Shown here: positions 53,159 through 61,415 of the stretch, one piece after another
Layout of the letters: every line of letters starts with the position of its first letter
How positions within the stretch are numbered: the stretch's first letter is position 1
Assembly: GCA_900542835.1 (NCBI GenBank)
Contig: UQPB01000013.1
Coordinates: forward strand, 16,053 to 80,052
Direction: 5' to 3'
Source: an uncultured Pelosinus sp.
Lineage (GTDB): Bacteria; Bacillota; Negativicutes; Sporomusales; Acetonemataceae
Length of the DNA stretch: 64,000 nt
The notes under the pieces: generated by a model
Database searches by the model: none
What the model saw: only the letters and a program-made list of their open reading frames with translations
Told to the model about the DNA's origin: nothing
Program-made: the position numbers and the translations under genes

Positions 53159-56100
53159 ATGCGACCGCGGGATTGGGTGCTGCATCACTCCCACCTGGCG
53201 CGTTACCGCAGTCCCTTCGGCGCAGTTGTTTGCGGCCAGCGGCTTGAGCTTGCCATTGACATTGAGGCGGCGCGGGCGGATGAATTGCTGTCAGCCAGCC
53301 TGCGGCTGTGGAGCGAGGCCGATGGCGAAACGCTGCTGCCGTTGGCTGCGGCCGGCGATGATGACGGCCGGCTGCGTTTGGCCGCGGACTTTACTGCGCC
53401 GGCGGTGCCGGGGCTGCTGTGGTATTATTTTATCCTCGTCCGCACCGGCGGGGATATTCTTTACTATGGGAACAATGCAGAGAATCTTGGCGGCATTGGC
53501 CGCCTGGCCGTCTCGCCGCCGGATTCTTACCAGTTGACAGTGGCGGCGGCGACGGCGACGACGCCGCGATGGTGGAAGCAGGCGGTTATGTATCAGATTT
53601 TTCCCGACCGTTTTTGCAATGGCAGCGATAACGGAGCGGTGCTTTCGCCGCGCGAAGGCAGCCTGCTGCATGCCGCCTGGGGGGATGAGCCCGTTTATGT
53701 TAAAGACGAACGCGGCCATATCCTCGCCTACGACTTTTTTGGCGGCAACCTGGCAGGCGTGCGCCAAAAGCTGTCTTATTTAAACGATCTCGGCGTCAGT
53801 GTGATTTATTTCAATCCCTTGTTCGAAGCGGTCAGTAACCATAAATACGACACCGGCGACTATCACCGGATCGATCCGATGTTTGGCGATAACACGCAGT
53901 TTGCCGAGCTGTGCCGGGAGGCGAAAGCCGCCGGCATCGCCGTGCTCCTGGACGGCGTGTTCAGTCATACCGGCAGCGACAGTGTCTATTTTAACCGTGA
54001 GGGAACCTATCCGGCTCCGGGCGCGTACCAGTCGCAGGCGTCGCCGTATTATGCCTGGTACCGTTTCAGTCAGCATCCGGACCGTTACGACTGCTGGTGG
54101 GGTGTTGACGCCCTGCCCAATGTCAATGAGATGGAGCCGTCCTTCCGCGAGTTTATCATCAGCGGCAAGAACAGCGTGCTGCGCCGCTGGCTGGCCGCCG
54201 GCGCCAAAGGCTGGCGGCTCGATGTTGTCGATGAACTGCCGGACGAATTTGTTCAGGAATTCCGCCGTGTGCTGAAGCAAACCGACCCGGAGTCAATCCT
54301 GCTTGGCGAGGTTTGGGAGGACGCGTCGAATAAGATCAGCTACGGTAAGATGCGTCAGTATTTCTGGGGTGATGAGCTGGATTCGGTGATGAATTATCCC
54401 TTCCGGCTGGCGGTGCTGGACTTTCTGCTGCGGCGGGCCGCCGCCGGCGCTGTCCACCGGCGGCTGATGAGTCTTTATGAAAATTATCCCAAAGAGTATT
54501 TTTATTCGACCATGAACCTGATCGGCAGCCATGACGTGCCGCGAGCGCTGACGCTGCTGGGCGAAGCAACGCCGGAGGAGGAGCTGCCGGGCGTGGCGGC
54601 GCGCATGAAAAGCCGCCTCAGCCGCAGCCAGCGGGAACTGGGGCTGGCGCGGCTGAAGCTGGCTATGCTGTGGCAAATGACCTTCCCCGGCGTGCCATCG
54701 GTTTATTACGGCGACGAGGCGGGGCTGGAGGGATACCGCGATCCGCTGAACCGCCGTACCTATCCCTGGGGCCGCGAGGACAGCGACCTGCTTGCCAGCT
54801 GCCGGCAGCTGACCGCCTTGCGCCACCGCTACCTGGTGCTGCAGACCGGCGACTGGCAGTCACTGCCGCTGGCAGACGATGTGTATGGTTATTGGCGGAC
54901 AATCAGCAATACTGACGCCTTCGGCAGTCCCGCGCCTGACAATACAGCCCTGATTCTGATCAATCGCGGCGATTTGCCGCAAACTGTCAGTGTACCGCTG
55001 CCGCCGCAGACGACAGCCCTGAGTGACATGCTTTGCGGCGAACGCGAAATCATGGCTGCAGGCGGCGAGGTGTCCGTGCTGCTGCCGCCGTATGCGGGAA
55101 AGCTGCTGCTGGCGCAGCCGGTGGCGCGGCAGCGCGGCGCCGGTGTGCTGCTGCACCCGACCTGCCTGCCGTCGATCCATGGCATTGGCGATCTGGGCCC
55201 GGCGGCGTATGCGTTTGTCGACTGGCTGGCAGCAGCCGGCCAAAGCTACTGGCAGATCCTTCCACTGTGCCCGCCGGGGCAGGGTGACTCGCCTTATCAG
55301 GCGTTGTCTGCCTTTGCCGGCAATCCGCTGCTGCTTTCATTGGATTGGCTGGTGGAAGCGGGACTGCTGACCGGCGATGAACTTGCCGCAGTTGTGGAAC
55401 CGTTTCCGCTGCGGCGCGTTGCCTTTAAGCAAGTAGCGGTGTATAAGGAAAAGCTGCTGCGGCTGGCGGCTTCCCGCTTTAACGGAAGCGAGGATTTTGA
55501 CCGTTTCTGCCGGCAGGAAGCAGCCTGGCTTGATGATTACGCGCTGTTTATGGCCGTGTCGCGCCTGTATCCCGGCAAGGACTGGCACAAGTGGCCGGCG
55601 GCCATCGCCGGCCGTCTCCAGCCGGAACTGGCGCGGCTGCGGCAACAGCTGGCAGCGGAATTGGCCTATCAGCGCTGCCTGCAATACTGGTTTCAATGCC
55701 AGTGGTCCCGATTGAAGACCTATGCCAACGGCCGCGGTATCGCCATCATCGGCGACGTGCCGTTGTTTGTCGCCCATCATTCGGCCGATGTCTGGGTCAA
55801 TCGCAGCCTTTTTTCCCTGGACGCCAGCGGCCGGCCGCAAACAGTAGCGGGTGTGCCGCCGGATTATTTCGCCGCGGCTGGCCAGTTATGGGGCAATCCC
55901 CAATACAACTGGCAGCGGCTAAAGGCCGACGGCTACCGCTGGTGGCGCGACCGTCTGCGGCGGCAGCTGCAATTGGCTGACCGCGTCCGTATCGACCATT
56001 TTCGCGGCTTGGCAGCTTACTGGGAGATTAACGCCGGCGCGAAGACTGCGGCTGGAGGCCGCTGGGTAAAAGGGCCGGGGGCGGACTTTCTGCTTGCCTG

Positions 56101-56611
56101 CTGCCGCGAGTTTGGCAGCGACAGCTTCATTGCCGAGGATCTCGGCATCATTACCGATGACGTCGATACACTGCGCTGGCAGTTTGAAATGCCGGGAATG
56201 CAGGTGCTGCAATTCGCCCTGAGCGGTGAACCGATGACCGATGACCGCCATACGGTTGTCTATAGCGGCACCCATGATAATGACACAACCGCCGGCTGGC
56301 TGCGCAAGCTGCGGGACAGCGATCCGGCTGTTTACCGGCGGGTTTGCCGCCGTTTGGGCAGTGACGATAGTACGGACGAACGGCAGCTGACTGAACGGCT
56401 GCTGCGCTTTGCCCTCGACCGCCGGGCTGATATGGTTATTCTGCCGCTGCAGGATATTCTCGGACTGGGAACGGAAGCGAGAATGAATATACCGGGAACA
56501 GCCAGCGGCAACTGGGGCTGGCGGCTGGCAAACGATCAGCTGAGTGACGATATTTCCCGGAAATTAGCGAATTGGCTCGCCTCCTGCGGCCGGCTGCCGC
56601 CGCCGCGATAG
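53159..56611 (+). CDS. Fused GH13 amylase/debranching enzyme and GH77 4-alpha-glucanotransferase
   Basis: A 1150-residue two-enzyme protein. The N-terminal half (about 1-650) has a beta-sandwich module then a GH13 barrel of the neopullulanase/cyclomaltodextrinase kind, with nucleophile D355 (GWRLDVVDEL), acid/base E384 (LLGEVWED) and D459 (GSHDVPR). The C-terminal half (about 660-1150) is a MalQ-type GH77 domain with nucleophile D946 (RIDHFRG), E993 (IAEDLG) and D1040 (THDNDT). Both sets of catalytic residues are complete. It starts 1 bp after the glgP stop with GGAGGAAGG overlapping the end of glgP. Such fusions probably process the limit dextrins left by phosphorylase. Relatives are sometimes named GlgX/MalQ. 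Confidence 0.93.
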   Translation: MRPRDWVLHHSHLARYRSPFGAVVCGQRLELAIDIEAARADELLSASLRLWSEADGETLLPLAAAGDDDGRLRLAADFTAPAVPGLLWYYFILVRTGGDILYYGNNAENLGGIGRLAVSPPDSYQLTVAAATATTPRWWKQAVMYQIFPDRFCNGSDNGAVLSPREGSLLHAAWGDEPVYVKDERGHILAYDFFGGNLAGVRQKLSYLNDLGVSVIYFNPLFEAVSNHKYDTGDYHRIDPMFGDNTQFAELCREAKAAGIAVLLDGVFSHTGSDSVYFNREGTYPAPGAYQSQASPYYAWYRFSQHPDRYDCWWGVDALPNVNEMEPSFREFIISGKNSVLRRWLAAGAKGWRLDVVDELPDEFVQEFRRVLKQTDPESILLGEVWEDASNKISYGKMRQYFWGDELDSVMNYPFRLAVLDFLLRRAAAGAVHRRLMSLYENYPKEYFYSTMNLIGSHDVPRALTLLGEATPEEELPGVAARMKSRLSRSQRELGLARLKLAMLWQMTFPGVPSVYYGDEAGLEGYRDPLNRRTYPWGREDSDLLASCRQLTALRHRYLVLQTGDWQSLPLADDVYGYWRTISNTDAFGSPAPDNTALILINRGDLPQTVSVPLPPQTTALSDMLCGEREIMAAGGEVSVLLPPYAGKLLLAQPVARQRGAGVLLHPTCLPSIHGIGDLGPAAYAFVDWLAAAGQSYWQILPLCPPGQGDSPYQALSAFAGNPLLLSLDWLVEAGLLTGDELAAVVEPFPLRRVAFKQVAVYKEKLLRLAASRFNGSEDFDRFCRQEAAWLDDYALFMAVSRLYPGKDWHKWPAAIAGRLQPELARLRQQLAAELAYQRCLQYWFQCQWSRLKTYANGRGIAIIGDVPLFVAHHSADVWVNRSLFSLDASGRPQTVAGVPPDYFAAAGQLWGNPQYNWQRLKADGYRWWRDRLRRQLQLADRVRIDHFRGLAAYWEINAGAKTAAGGRWVKGPGADFLLACCREFGSDSFIAEDLGIITDDVDTLRWQFEMPGMQVLQFALSGEPMTDDRHTVVYSGTHDNDTTAGWLRKLRDSDPAVYRRVCRRLGSDDSTDERQLTERLLRFALDRRADMVILPLQDILGLGTEARMNIPGTASGNWGWRLANDQLSDDISRKLANWLASCGRLPPPR

Positions 56612-57131
56612 GCGGTTGACCGACGCAGCCGAGCTTTATCAACGGCCTAAAATTAAGGTTTTTCAACAAACTGGATGGTGCGCAGCGTATGCGCACCATC
56701 TTTTGCTGCTTATTTTTCTGTTAGGATCGCGATGGCTGCTGTGGTTGTCAGTACCGCATCGCCTGCCGCGGGTAGAGATGACCTGTTTGGCATTCCTCAG
56801 CATGCCGTCCATGGGCATAAGACTGTATACCGCATTCCGCCGCCTTATCTGACGAAGAAATCTTTTCGCCTTTTTTGTCTCGTTTTTCGTCTGCGCCCGC
56901 GCCGCCGTCTGGCCCTTTGCCATTTTACCCCGGCCTACACCAAAATAATAATATTGCCAGATCACTAGGACTAAAGATTGTGTTGCATAGTTGTAGAATA
57001 AGACCCGCTTCCTAGTGAGGAGGGGAAAAAATTTTTGGGACATGCAGAAACCGACAAAAAAAGACATAGATTCCATGTTATGGTACTTTTGTGAAAAAAA
57101 TTAGCGAAAATCACAAAAGGATGGGATCGGC
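56612..57131. other. Intergenic region after the glycogen cluster
   Basis: 520 bp. The first 100 bp hold the operon terminator. Beyond it, small open frames on both strands (for example a lysine-rich 86-codon frame on the minus strand, 56663-56923) show no family features and run into the terminator hairpin. The last 100 bp are AT-rich and presumably carry the spo0E-like promoter. Confidence 0.5.
56675..56706 (+). terminator. Intrinsic terminator of the glycogen operon
   Basis: Perfect 10-bp arms ATGGTGCGCA (56675-56684) and TGCGCACCAT (56690-56699) with a 5-nt loop, followed by CTTTTGC. It lies 63 bp after the last stop of the glycogen cluster. Confidence 0.75.
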
Positions 57132-57332
57132 ATGTCGGAAATTCAGATATCATTGTACAAAGTAGAGAAAATTCGCGAACAATTGCACCTGATTATTCGC
57201 GGCAGATCGTTAACCGATCCGGAGGTGGTCGGGGTCAGCCAGCAATTGGATCAGGCGTTAAATGAATACAGGTATATCAGTAATCTGTCGCAGCCTGTCA
57301 GGCATCCCCGCTGCGGCAACAGCAAACCCTAG
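57132..57332 (+). CDS. Spo0E-like aspartyl-phosphate phosphatase
   Basis: A 66-residue helical protein of the Spo0E family, which removes phosphate from Spo0A~P and so delays sporulation. The two-helix hairpin is visible (SLYKVEKIREQLHLIIRG, then SLTDPEVVGVSQQLDQALNEY), with the family motif SQxLDxxLNEY. It has a tail rich in Pro, Arg and Cys of unknown role. AGGATGGGATC precedes the ATG. Its presence suggests a sporulating organism. Confidence 0.85.
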   Translation: MSEIQISLYKVEKIREQLHLIIRGRSLTDPEVVGVSQQLDQALNEYRYISNLSQPVRHPRCGNSKP

Positions 57333-57345
57333 GCTGATGGCCCGC

Positions 57346-57648
57346 TTATTCTTTCATTGCTTCAAGAAATGCGTATAGTGAGTGCCGCTGGCAGGGACTT
57401 AGGGTCTGAATGCTGTCCAGCAGCCTTTTTGTGTCAGGCTCCAGTTCCGGTTTACCGGATACAAAAAAATCGGCGAGTGAATAGCCCAAAGCCGTTATTA
57501 TGCGCTCCAGCGTATCAAAGGCCGGCTGCTGCTGGCCATTTTCGATGCGGCTCAGGTTCGGCTGCGAGACTTTGCAGAGCTTGGCGAGCGTATTTACACT
57601 CATATTTTGTCCTTCGCGGACTTTTTTTATTTTTTGTCCGATATTCAT
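57346..57648 (-). CDS. XRE-family transcriptional regulator
   Basis: A 100-residue DNA-binding protein with an N-terminal lambda-repressor-type helix-turn-helix (about 5-60, KIKKVREGQNMSVNTLAKLCKVSQPNLSRIENGQQQPAFDTLERI) and a short helical tail (about 70-100) likely for dimerisation. The layout is like SinR/SlrR-type regulators, but the tail does not clearly match them. AAGGAGGG precedes the ATG. A 20-bp palindrome directly upstream of its ribosome site suggests self-repression. It is divergent from a second XRE gene. Confidence 0.87.
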   Translation of the reverse strand: MNIGQKIKKVREGQNMSVNTLAKLCKVSQPNLSRIENGQQQPAFDTLERIITALGYSLADFFVSGKPELEPDTKRLLDSIQTLSPCQRHSLYAFLEAMKE

Positions 57649-57661
57649 CCTGGCCCTCCTT

Positions 57662-57681
57662 GTTATATGAATTCGTATAAC
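57662..57681. promoter_or_regulatory. 20-bp palindrome before the minus-strand XRE gene
   Basis: GTTATATGAATTCGTATAAC is self-complementary apart from one pair. It begins 14 bp upstream of the XRE start codon at 57648. Probable operator, most likely for self-repression. Confidence 0.6.
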
Positions 57682-57708
57682 CAGTGTAGCATAAATAATT
57701 TTGCCAAA

Positions 57709-57753
57709 TTTTATACTAATATGTATTTAAAAGTAATACGGATTAGTATAAAA
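57709..57753. promoter_or_regulatory. Long inverted repeat between divergent XRE genes
   Basis: Perfect 12-bp arms TTTTATACTAAT (57709-57720) and ATTAGTATAAAA (57742-57753), 21 bp apart (two helical turns). Each arm also contains a -10-like TATACT or TATAAA sequence. Placed centrally between two divergent XRE genes, it may be a shared operator-promoter. Confidence 0.6.
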
Positions 57754-57783
57754 TATCCATATAGGTAGTTGGAGGGGATGTGA

Positions 57784-58014
57784 GTGAGCAGGCTTGGAGA
57801 GCAACTGCAATTATGGCGTGAAGCAAAGGGCCTATCCCAGAATCAACTGGCTGCCATATCCCATGTGCCACAGTCAGCCATCAGTGAGATTGAATCAGGC
57901 AAGCGGAGAAATCCCGGCATTTATTGTTTGCAGCAGCTTGCCGGCGCGTTAAACGTCAATTTGCTGGAGTTGATACAGCCTGACCGGCAGGAGCTGCCGA
58001 ACGGTAAACGTTAA
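57784..58014 (+). CDS. Small XRE-family transcriptional regulator
   Basis: A 76-residue protein that is almost only a helix-turn-helix domain (about 5-65, LQLWREAKGLSQNQLAAISHVPQSAISEIESGKRRNPGIYCLQQLAGAL). GTG at 57784 is the likely start, following GGAGGGG. Such short proteins often repress themselves or act with a partner. Together with the divergent XRE gene it forms a two-regulator pair with shared upstream inverted repeats. Confidence 0.85.
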   Translation: MSRLGEQLQLWREAKGLSQNQLAAISHVPQSAISEIESGKRRNPGIYCLQQLAGALNVNLLELIQPDRQELPNGKR

Positions 58015-58176
58015 AGAGCACCGAAACGGTGAGGCGCACACGTCTACAGGACGATTTCGGAATTGAATGAAAGTTGTCACCGCAGTATTTACGATGTTAC
58101 CGTGCCGCAATATTGCCGCATTCATACCGGCGGCAGCCGGCAATCCGGCGCCAGCGGGCGCAAACTGTAGGGGAGA

Positions 58177-58920
58177 ATGATGAACTTGCAGCATGAGGAT
58201 GGCAACCAATTGACCCCGTTGCCGCCGCGGGCTCTGCCGGTTTGGCTGGGAAAAGAGGCGCGGCGCGAGACAATGGCCGCCGCTGCCGCCGCACTGAAGG
58301 TCAGGCGGGCTGATCTGCACTGTTCGGATGCGGCCGCATTTTGCCTGGACATCCTGCTGGAGACGGCGGAAGTCGTTGCGGTTTTGGCCCAATTGCGCGA
58401 TTACAGCGGCTATACTTTTTTTCATTCATTGAATGTGGCGGTTATCGCCGGGCAGATTGGCCGCGAGCTGGCGCTTGGCGGCGACCGGCTAAAAAACCTT
58501 ATCCTGTCCGGGTTGCTCCACGATATTGGCAAGCAGTGCGTTCCGCTGGCGCTGCTGAATAAGCGGGGCCGGCTCAGCGCCGCTGAAATGACTGTTATCA
58601 GGCGGCATGCCGCCTACGGGTATGCACTGTTGAAAAAAACACTGCCGCAGCTGGATAAGGAAGCCAGTCTGGGAGTGCTGCAGCATCATGAACGGCTGGA
58701 CGGCAGCGGTTATCCGTTTGCTCTCAGCGGCGACGGCATATCCCTGTTTGCGCGGGTCATTGCTATTGCCGACAGCTATGACGCAATGACCGGTGAGCGG
58801 ATTTATCGCGCGAAAATGTCGCCCGCTCAGGCGCTTGCGGTGATTACCGCTGATATGGCAGGCAGGATTGACGAACGCATCGGCCGGGTCTTTCTCGATA
58901 ATGTCGCCCGGCGGAGCTGA
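58177..58920 (+). CDS. HD-GYP domain protein (cyclic-di-GMP phosphodiesterase type)
   Basis: A 247-residue protein, mostly one HD-GYP domain (about 75-240). The metal and signature residues are in place: H in FFHSLNVAVIA, HD in LLHDIGK, the HH pair and GYP in LQHHERLDGSGYP, and ADSYDAMTGERIYR. This set is typical of active c-di-GMP hydrolases. The N-terminal 70 residues are helical with no clear sensor domain. The start is one of two adjacent ATG codons (58177, 58180) after AGGGGA. It may tie motility or attachment to the sporulation regulators around it. Confidence 0.88.
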   Translation: MMNLQHEDGNQLTPLPPRALPVWLGKEARRETMAAAAAALKVRRADLHCSDAAAFCLDILLETAEVVAVLAQLRDYSGYTFFHSLNVAVIAGQIGRELALGGDRLKNLILSGLLHDIGKQCVPLALLNKRGRLSAAEMTVIRRHAAYGYALLKKTLPQLDKEASLGVLQHHERLDGSGYPFALSGDGISLFARVIAIADSYDAMTGERIYRAKMSPAQALAVITADMAGRIDERIGRVFLDNVARRS

Positions 58921-59029
58921 ATCCGCCGCCTAGACCAGCCGATATGTATACGATTTCCGTAATACGGGACAGAGATACGATTATCGAATATTTTTGCTAC
59001 AGAAGATGCAAGCATGGAAGGTGGAAGTC

Positions 59030-59635
59030 ATGTTACTCTGCTGCTTTGATCAACACGGCAATTTTGACGACAATCAATTCGCGCTTCTGGCAGACAGGCT
59101 TGAGGGCATGATAGGCGCCTGCGTCGGCAAATACTATCTGCCCGGCGGCGATCGCGACGATTTATACCAGTGGGGATTATGGGGATTGTATAAAGCGGTT
59201 TTAAGCTATGATGAGAATGACCGCTACAGTTTTGAGTTTGTCGCCAAACGCAATATTCATAATATGATCAAGTCAGCCATCACCCGCGCCAACCGTCAGA
59301 AGCACAGGCCGGTCAACGAGGCGGAATCCTTGTCCTACCGCAAGGCTTCGCTCAATAAGGATAACGCGGAGCTAATCGAGCGGCTGGTTGTCGACGAGCG
59401 GCTGCATAATCCGCTGGAAATCCTTGCCGACAAGGAGACGGCGGAAAATCTTTGCCGTTATATCCGCCTCTATTTATCGCGGTATGAGCGCTTGTCGATC
59501 GGGTTCTATCTGGCCGGTTACCGGCAGCAGGATATTGCCGGCCTGCTACGGGTAGAGCGGAAGGTCGTCGATAACTCCATTCAGCGGGCGAAACGGAAAA
59601 TTGCCGATTATGTACGCCGGGAGAGCGCCGGTTGA
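59030..59635 (+). CDS. Sigma-70 family RNA polymerase sigma factor, SigH-like
   Basis: A 201-residue sigma factor. The ATG at 59030 follows GAAGGTGGAA; an in-frame ATG at 58994 is less well placed. Region 2 is seen around DRDDLYQWGLWGLYKAVLSYD and FEFVAKRNIHNMIKSAITRANRQKHRPVNE; region 4 around GYRQQDIAGLLRVERKVVDNSIQRAKRK. The layout without region 3 fits the SigH (Spo0H) group, which controls early stationary-phase and sporulation genes. It could also be a paralogue, since region 2 differs at several positions and the true sigH is normally near other housekeeping genes. Confidence 0.8.
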   Translation: MLLCCFDQHGNFDDNQFALLADRLEGMIGACVGKYYLPGGDRDDLYQWGLWGLYKAVLSYDENDRYSFEFVAKRNIHNMIKSAITRANRQKHRPVNEAESLSYRKASLNKDNAELIERLVVDERLHNPLEILADKETAENLCRYIRLYLSRYERLSIGFYLAGYRQQDIAGLLRVERKVVDNSIQRAKRKIADYVRRESAG

Positions 59636-59658
59636 GCTAAGTTGTCATTGTTGTCGCA

Positions 59659-59711
59659 GACAGCAAAGCGGTGGTCTTGCTTTTGATGGGCATGACCGCC
59701 GCTTTGCTGTC
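59659..59711 (+). terminator. Probable terminator of the sigma factor gene
   Basis: Arms GACAGCAAAGCGG (59659-59671) and CCGCTTTGCTGTC (59699-59711) pair over 13 bp, with GGTC/GACC pairing inside. The loop is long and no clean T-run follows, so termination efficiency is uncertain. Confidence 0.5.
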
Positions 59712-59802
59712 AGTTGGCTGCTGTTTCATCCTGTGAAGTAATTTTCTATTTTCTTCGGCTGTTGCAGGAGATCGGCCGCTTGTGCGGAACTAAAATAATA
59801 AA

Positions 59803-59819
59803 ATGGAACATCGTTCCAT
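59803..59819. promoter_or_regulatory. Palindromic operator of the IclR-kdu operon
   Basis: ATGGAAC-ATC-GTTCCAT is a 17-bp palindrome with perfect 7-bp arms, ending 20 bp before the IclR ATG. It resembles the TGGAAC/GTTCCA-type sites of IclR/KdgR regulators, so self-control and control of the kdu genes are likely. Confidence 0.65.
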
Positions 59820-59839
59820 AATGTGAAACAAGAGGGCTT

Positions 59840-60607
59840 ATGGCAAAGAATTTTTTAGAGGTGCAGTCGCTGCAGCGGGCTTTGGATTTACTGGAAGCTA
59901 TCGCCGGCCAATCCCGGCCTGTGCCGCTGCGGGAAGCGGCGGCCGCCACCGGACTGCCGAAGTCGACTGCGTACCGCCTGCTGGGCAATCTGGAGCACCG
60001 CGGTTATGTACGCTGCAATCAAGACGGCAGCTATCAACTAGGGCTGAAGTTTTTGGTGCTGAGTCAACAGGCTGATCAACGGTTTGAATTAAAGCAGCTT
60101 GTACGCCCGTTTATGCTGCGGTTAAGCGAACTAACCCGGGAAACGATTCATTTGGGCATGCTGCAGCAGGGGCGCGTTATTTATGTGGATACCATTGACA
60201 GTCCGCAGCCTATCCGGCTGGTTGCCTGCTTTGGTCCCAGCAACCCGGTGCACTGCACCGCTTTGGGCAAGGCTCTGCTGATGCATACGCCTGATGCCGA
60301 AATTGGGGCTATGCTGGCGGCGGCGGGGATGGAGCGGCGTACGGCGTATTCGCTGGTCAGCCGCGGCGACTTTCTTGCCGATATGGAGCGGGTAAGGCAG
60401 CGTGGCTATGCGCTTGACGATATGGAAAGCGCACTGGAATGCCGCTGTGTAGGCGCGCCTATTTATGATCATGACGGCAATGTGGCCGCGGCGTTAAGCG
60501 TTTCCGGTCCGGCAAGCCGCTTTTCGCTTCGGCTGATCGAGACGGAGGTCGCCGGCCAGCTGCTGGATGTCACCGGTCAGATTTCGCGTTTCTTAGGGAC
60601 TATATAA
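59840..60607 (+). CDS. IclR family transcriptional regulator (KdgR-like)
   Basis: A 255-residue regulator with an N-terminal winged helix (about 8-65, SLQRALDLLEAIA, LPKSTAYRLLGNLEHRGYV) and a C-terminal effector domain (about 80-250, IHLGMLQQGRVIYVDTID, HCTALGKALLMH, AAALSVSGPASRFS). In front of kduD and kduI it would be the KdgR-type repressor responding to 2-keto-3-deoxygluconate or a related uronate intermediate. A palindrome lies directly upstream. It is 23 bp before kduD and is probably co-transcribed. Confidence 0.9.
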   Translation: MAKNFLEVQSLQRALDLLEAIAGQSRPVPLREAAAATGLPKSTAYRLLGNLEHRGYVRCNQDGSYQLGLKFLVLSQQADQRFELKQLVRPFMLRLSELTRETIHLGMLQQGRVIYVDTIDSPQPIRLVACFGPSNPVHCTALGKALLMHTPDAEIGAMLAAAGMERRTAYSLVSRGDFLADMERVRQRGYALDDMESALECRCVGAPIYDHDGNVAAALSVSGPASRFSLRLIETEVAGQLLDVTGQISRFLGTI

Positions 60608-60630
60608 GTACAAAAACAGGAGGGATTCAG

Positions 60631-61392
60631 ATGATACTGGACAAATTTTCGCTTAAAGGCAAAGTTGCGCTGGTTACTGGCGCCAGCAGAGGGTTGGGGG
60701 AAGGCATGGCGGCGGCGCTGGCCGAAGCCGGCGCCGATCTGGTCATTGTTGCCGCCAGCGCCAAAGTGCATGAGACTGCTGCCAAGTTCCGGGCCATGGG
60801 CGTCCGTTGCGAAAGCATCGAGGCTGATCTCACCGGCCAAGCACCGATTGCCGGCATTGTCGACACGGCTTTGAAAGCGTTTGGCCGCATTGATATACTG
60901 GTAAATTGCGCCGGCATTATTCGCCGCGCGCCGGCAATTGAGTTTACGGAGCAGGACTGGGATGACGTCATCAATATTCAGCAGAAGACGGTTTTCTTCC
61001 TCTGCCAGGCAGTTGCCAAAGTCATGCTGCGGCAGAAAAAAGGCAAGATTATTAATATCGCCTCAATGCTGTCCTTTCAGGGCGGGGTTACGGTGCCGGC
61101 TTATACGGCGGCGAAGTCGGCTGTTGCCGGCCTGACCAAGGCGCTGGCGAATGAATGGGCCGCCGGCGGGATTAATGTCAACGCCATTGCTCCCGGTTAC
61201 ATGGCTACTGATATGACGCAGGCGCTGCAGGACAATCCCGAGCGGGGCAAGGCGATTCTGGAGCGGATTCCTTCCGGACGCTGGGGCACGCCCGAGGACT
61301 TGCAGGGGGCGGTGCTGTTCTTGGCCTCCGACGCATCCGACTATGTGCAGGGACATATACTGGCTGTTGACGGCGGCTGGCTGGGCCGTTAG
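60631..61392 (+). CDS. kduD: 2-dehydro-3-deoxy-D-gluconate 5-dehydrogenase
   Basis: A 253-residue short-chain dehydrogenase. The dinucleotide-binding TGASRGLG is at residues 16-23 and the catalytic set is S145, Y158 and K162. It reduces 3-deoxy-D-glycero-2,5-hexodiulosonate to 2-keto-3-deoxygluconate in breakdown of unsaturated uronates from pectin or glycosaminoglycans. The kduI gene in the same operon supports this choice over other SDR functions. AGGAGGG precedes the ATG. No kdgK or kdgA is present in the window to continue the route. Confidence 0.9.
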   Translation: MILDKFSLKGKVALVTGASRGLGEGMAAALAEAGADLVIVAASAKVHETAAKFRAMGVRCESIEADLTGQAPIAGIVDTALKAFGRIDILVNCAGIIRRAPAIEFTEQDWDDVINIQQKTVFFLCQAVAKVMLRQKKGKIINIASMLSFQGGVTVPAYTAAKSAVAGLTKALANEWAAGGINVNAIAPGYMATDMTQALQDNPERGKAILERIPSGRWGTPEDLQGAVLFLASDASDYVQGHILAVDGGWLGR

Positions 61393-61415
61393 TCAGGGGG
61401 GAAAGGAAAGTGACG

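Noticed and set aside
56663..57076. Minus-strand open frame with a lysine/arginine-rich product
   Set aside because: No family feature, a weak ribosome site for the internal ATG near 56923, and it reads through the glycogen operon terminator at its end.
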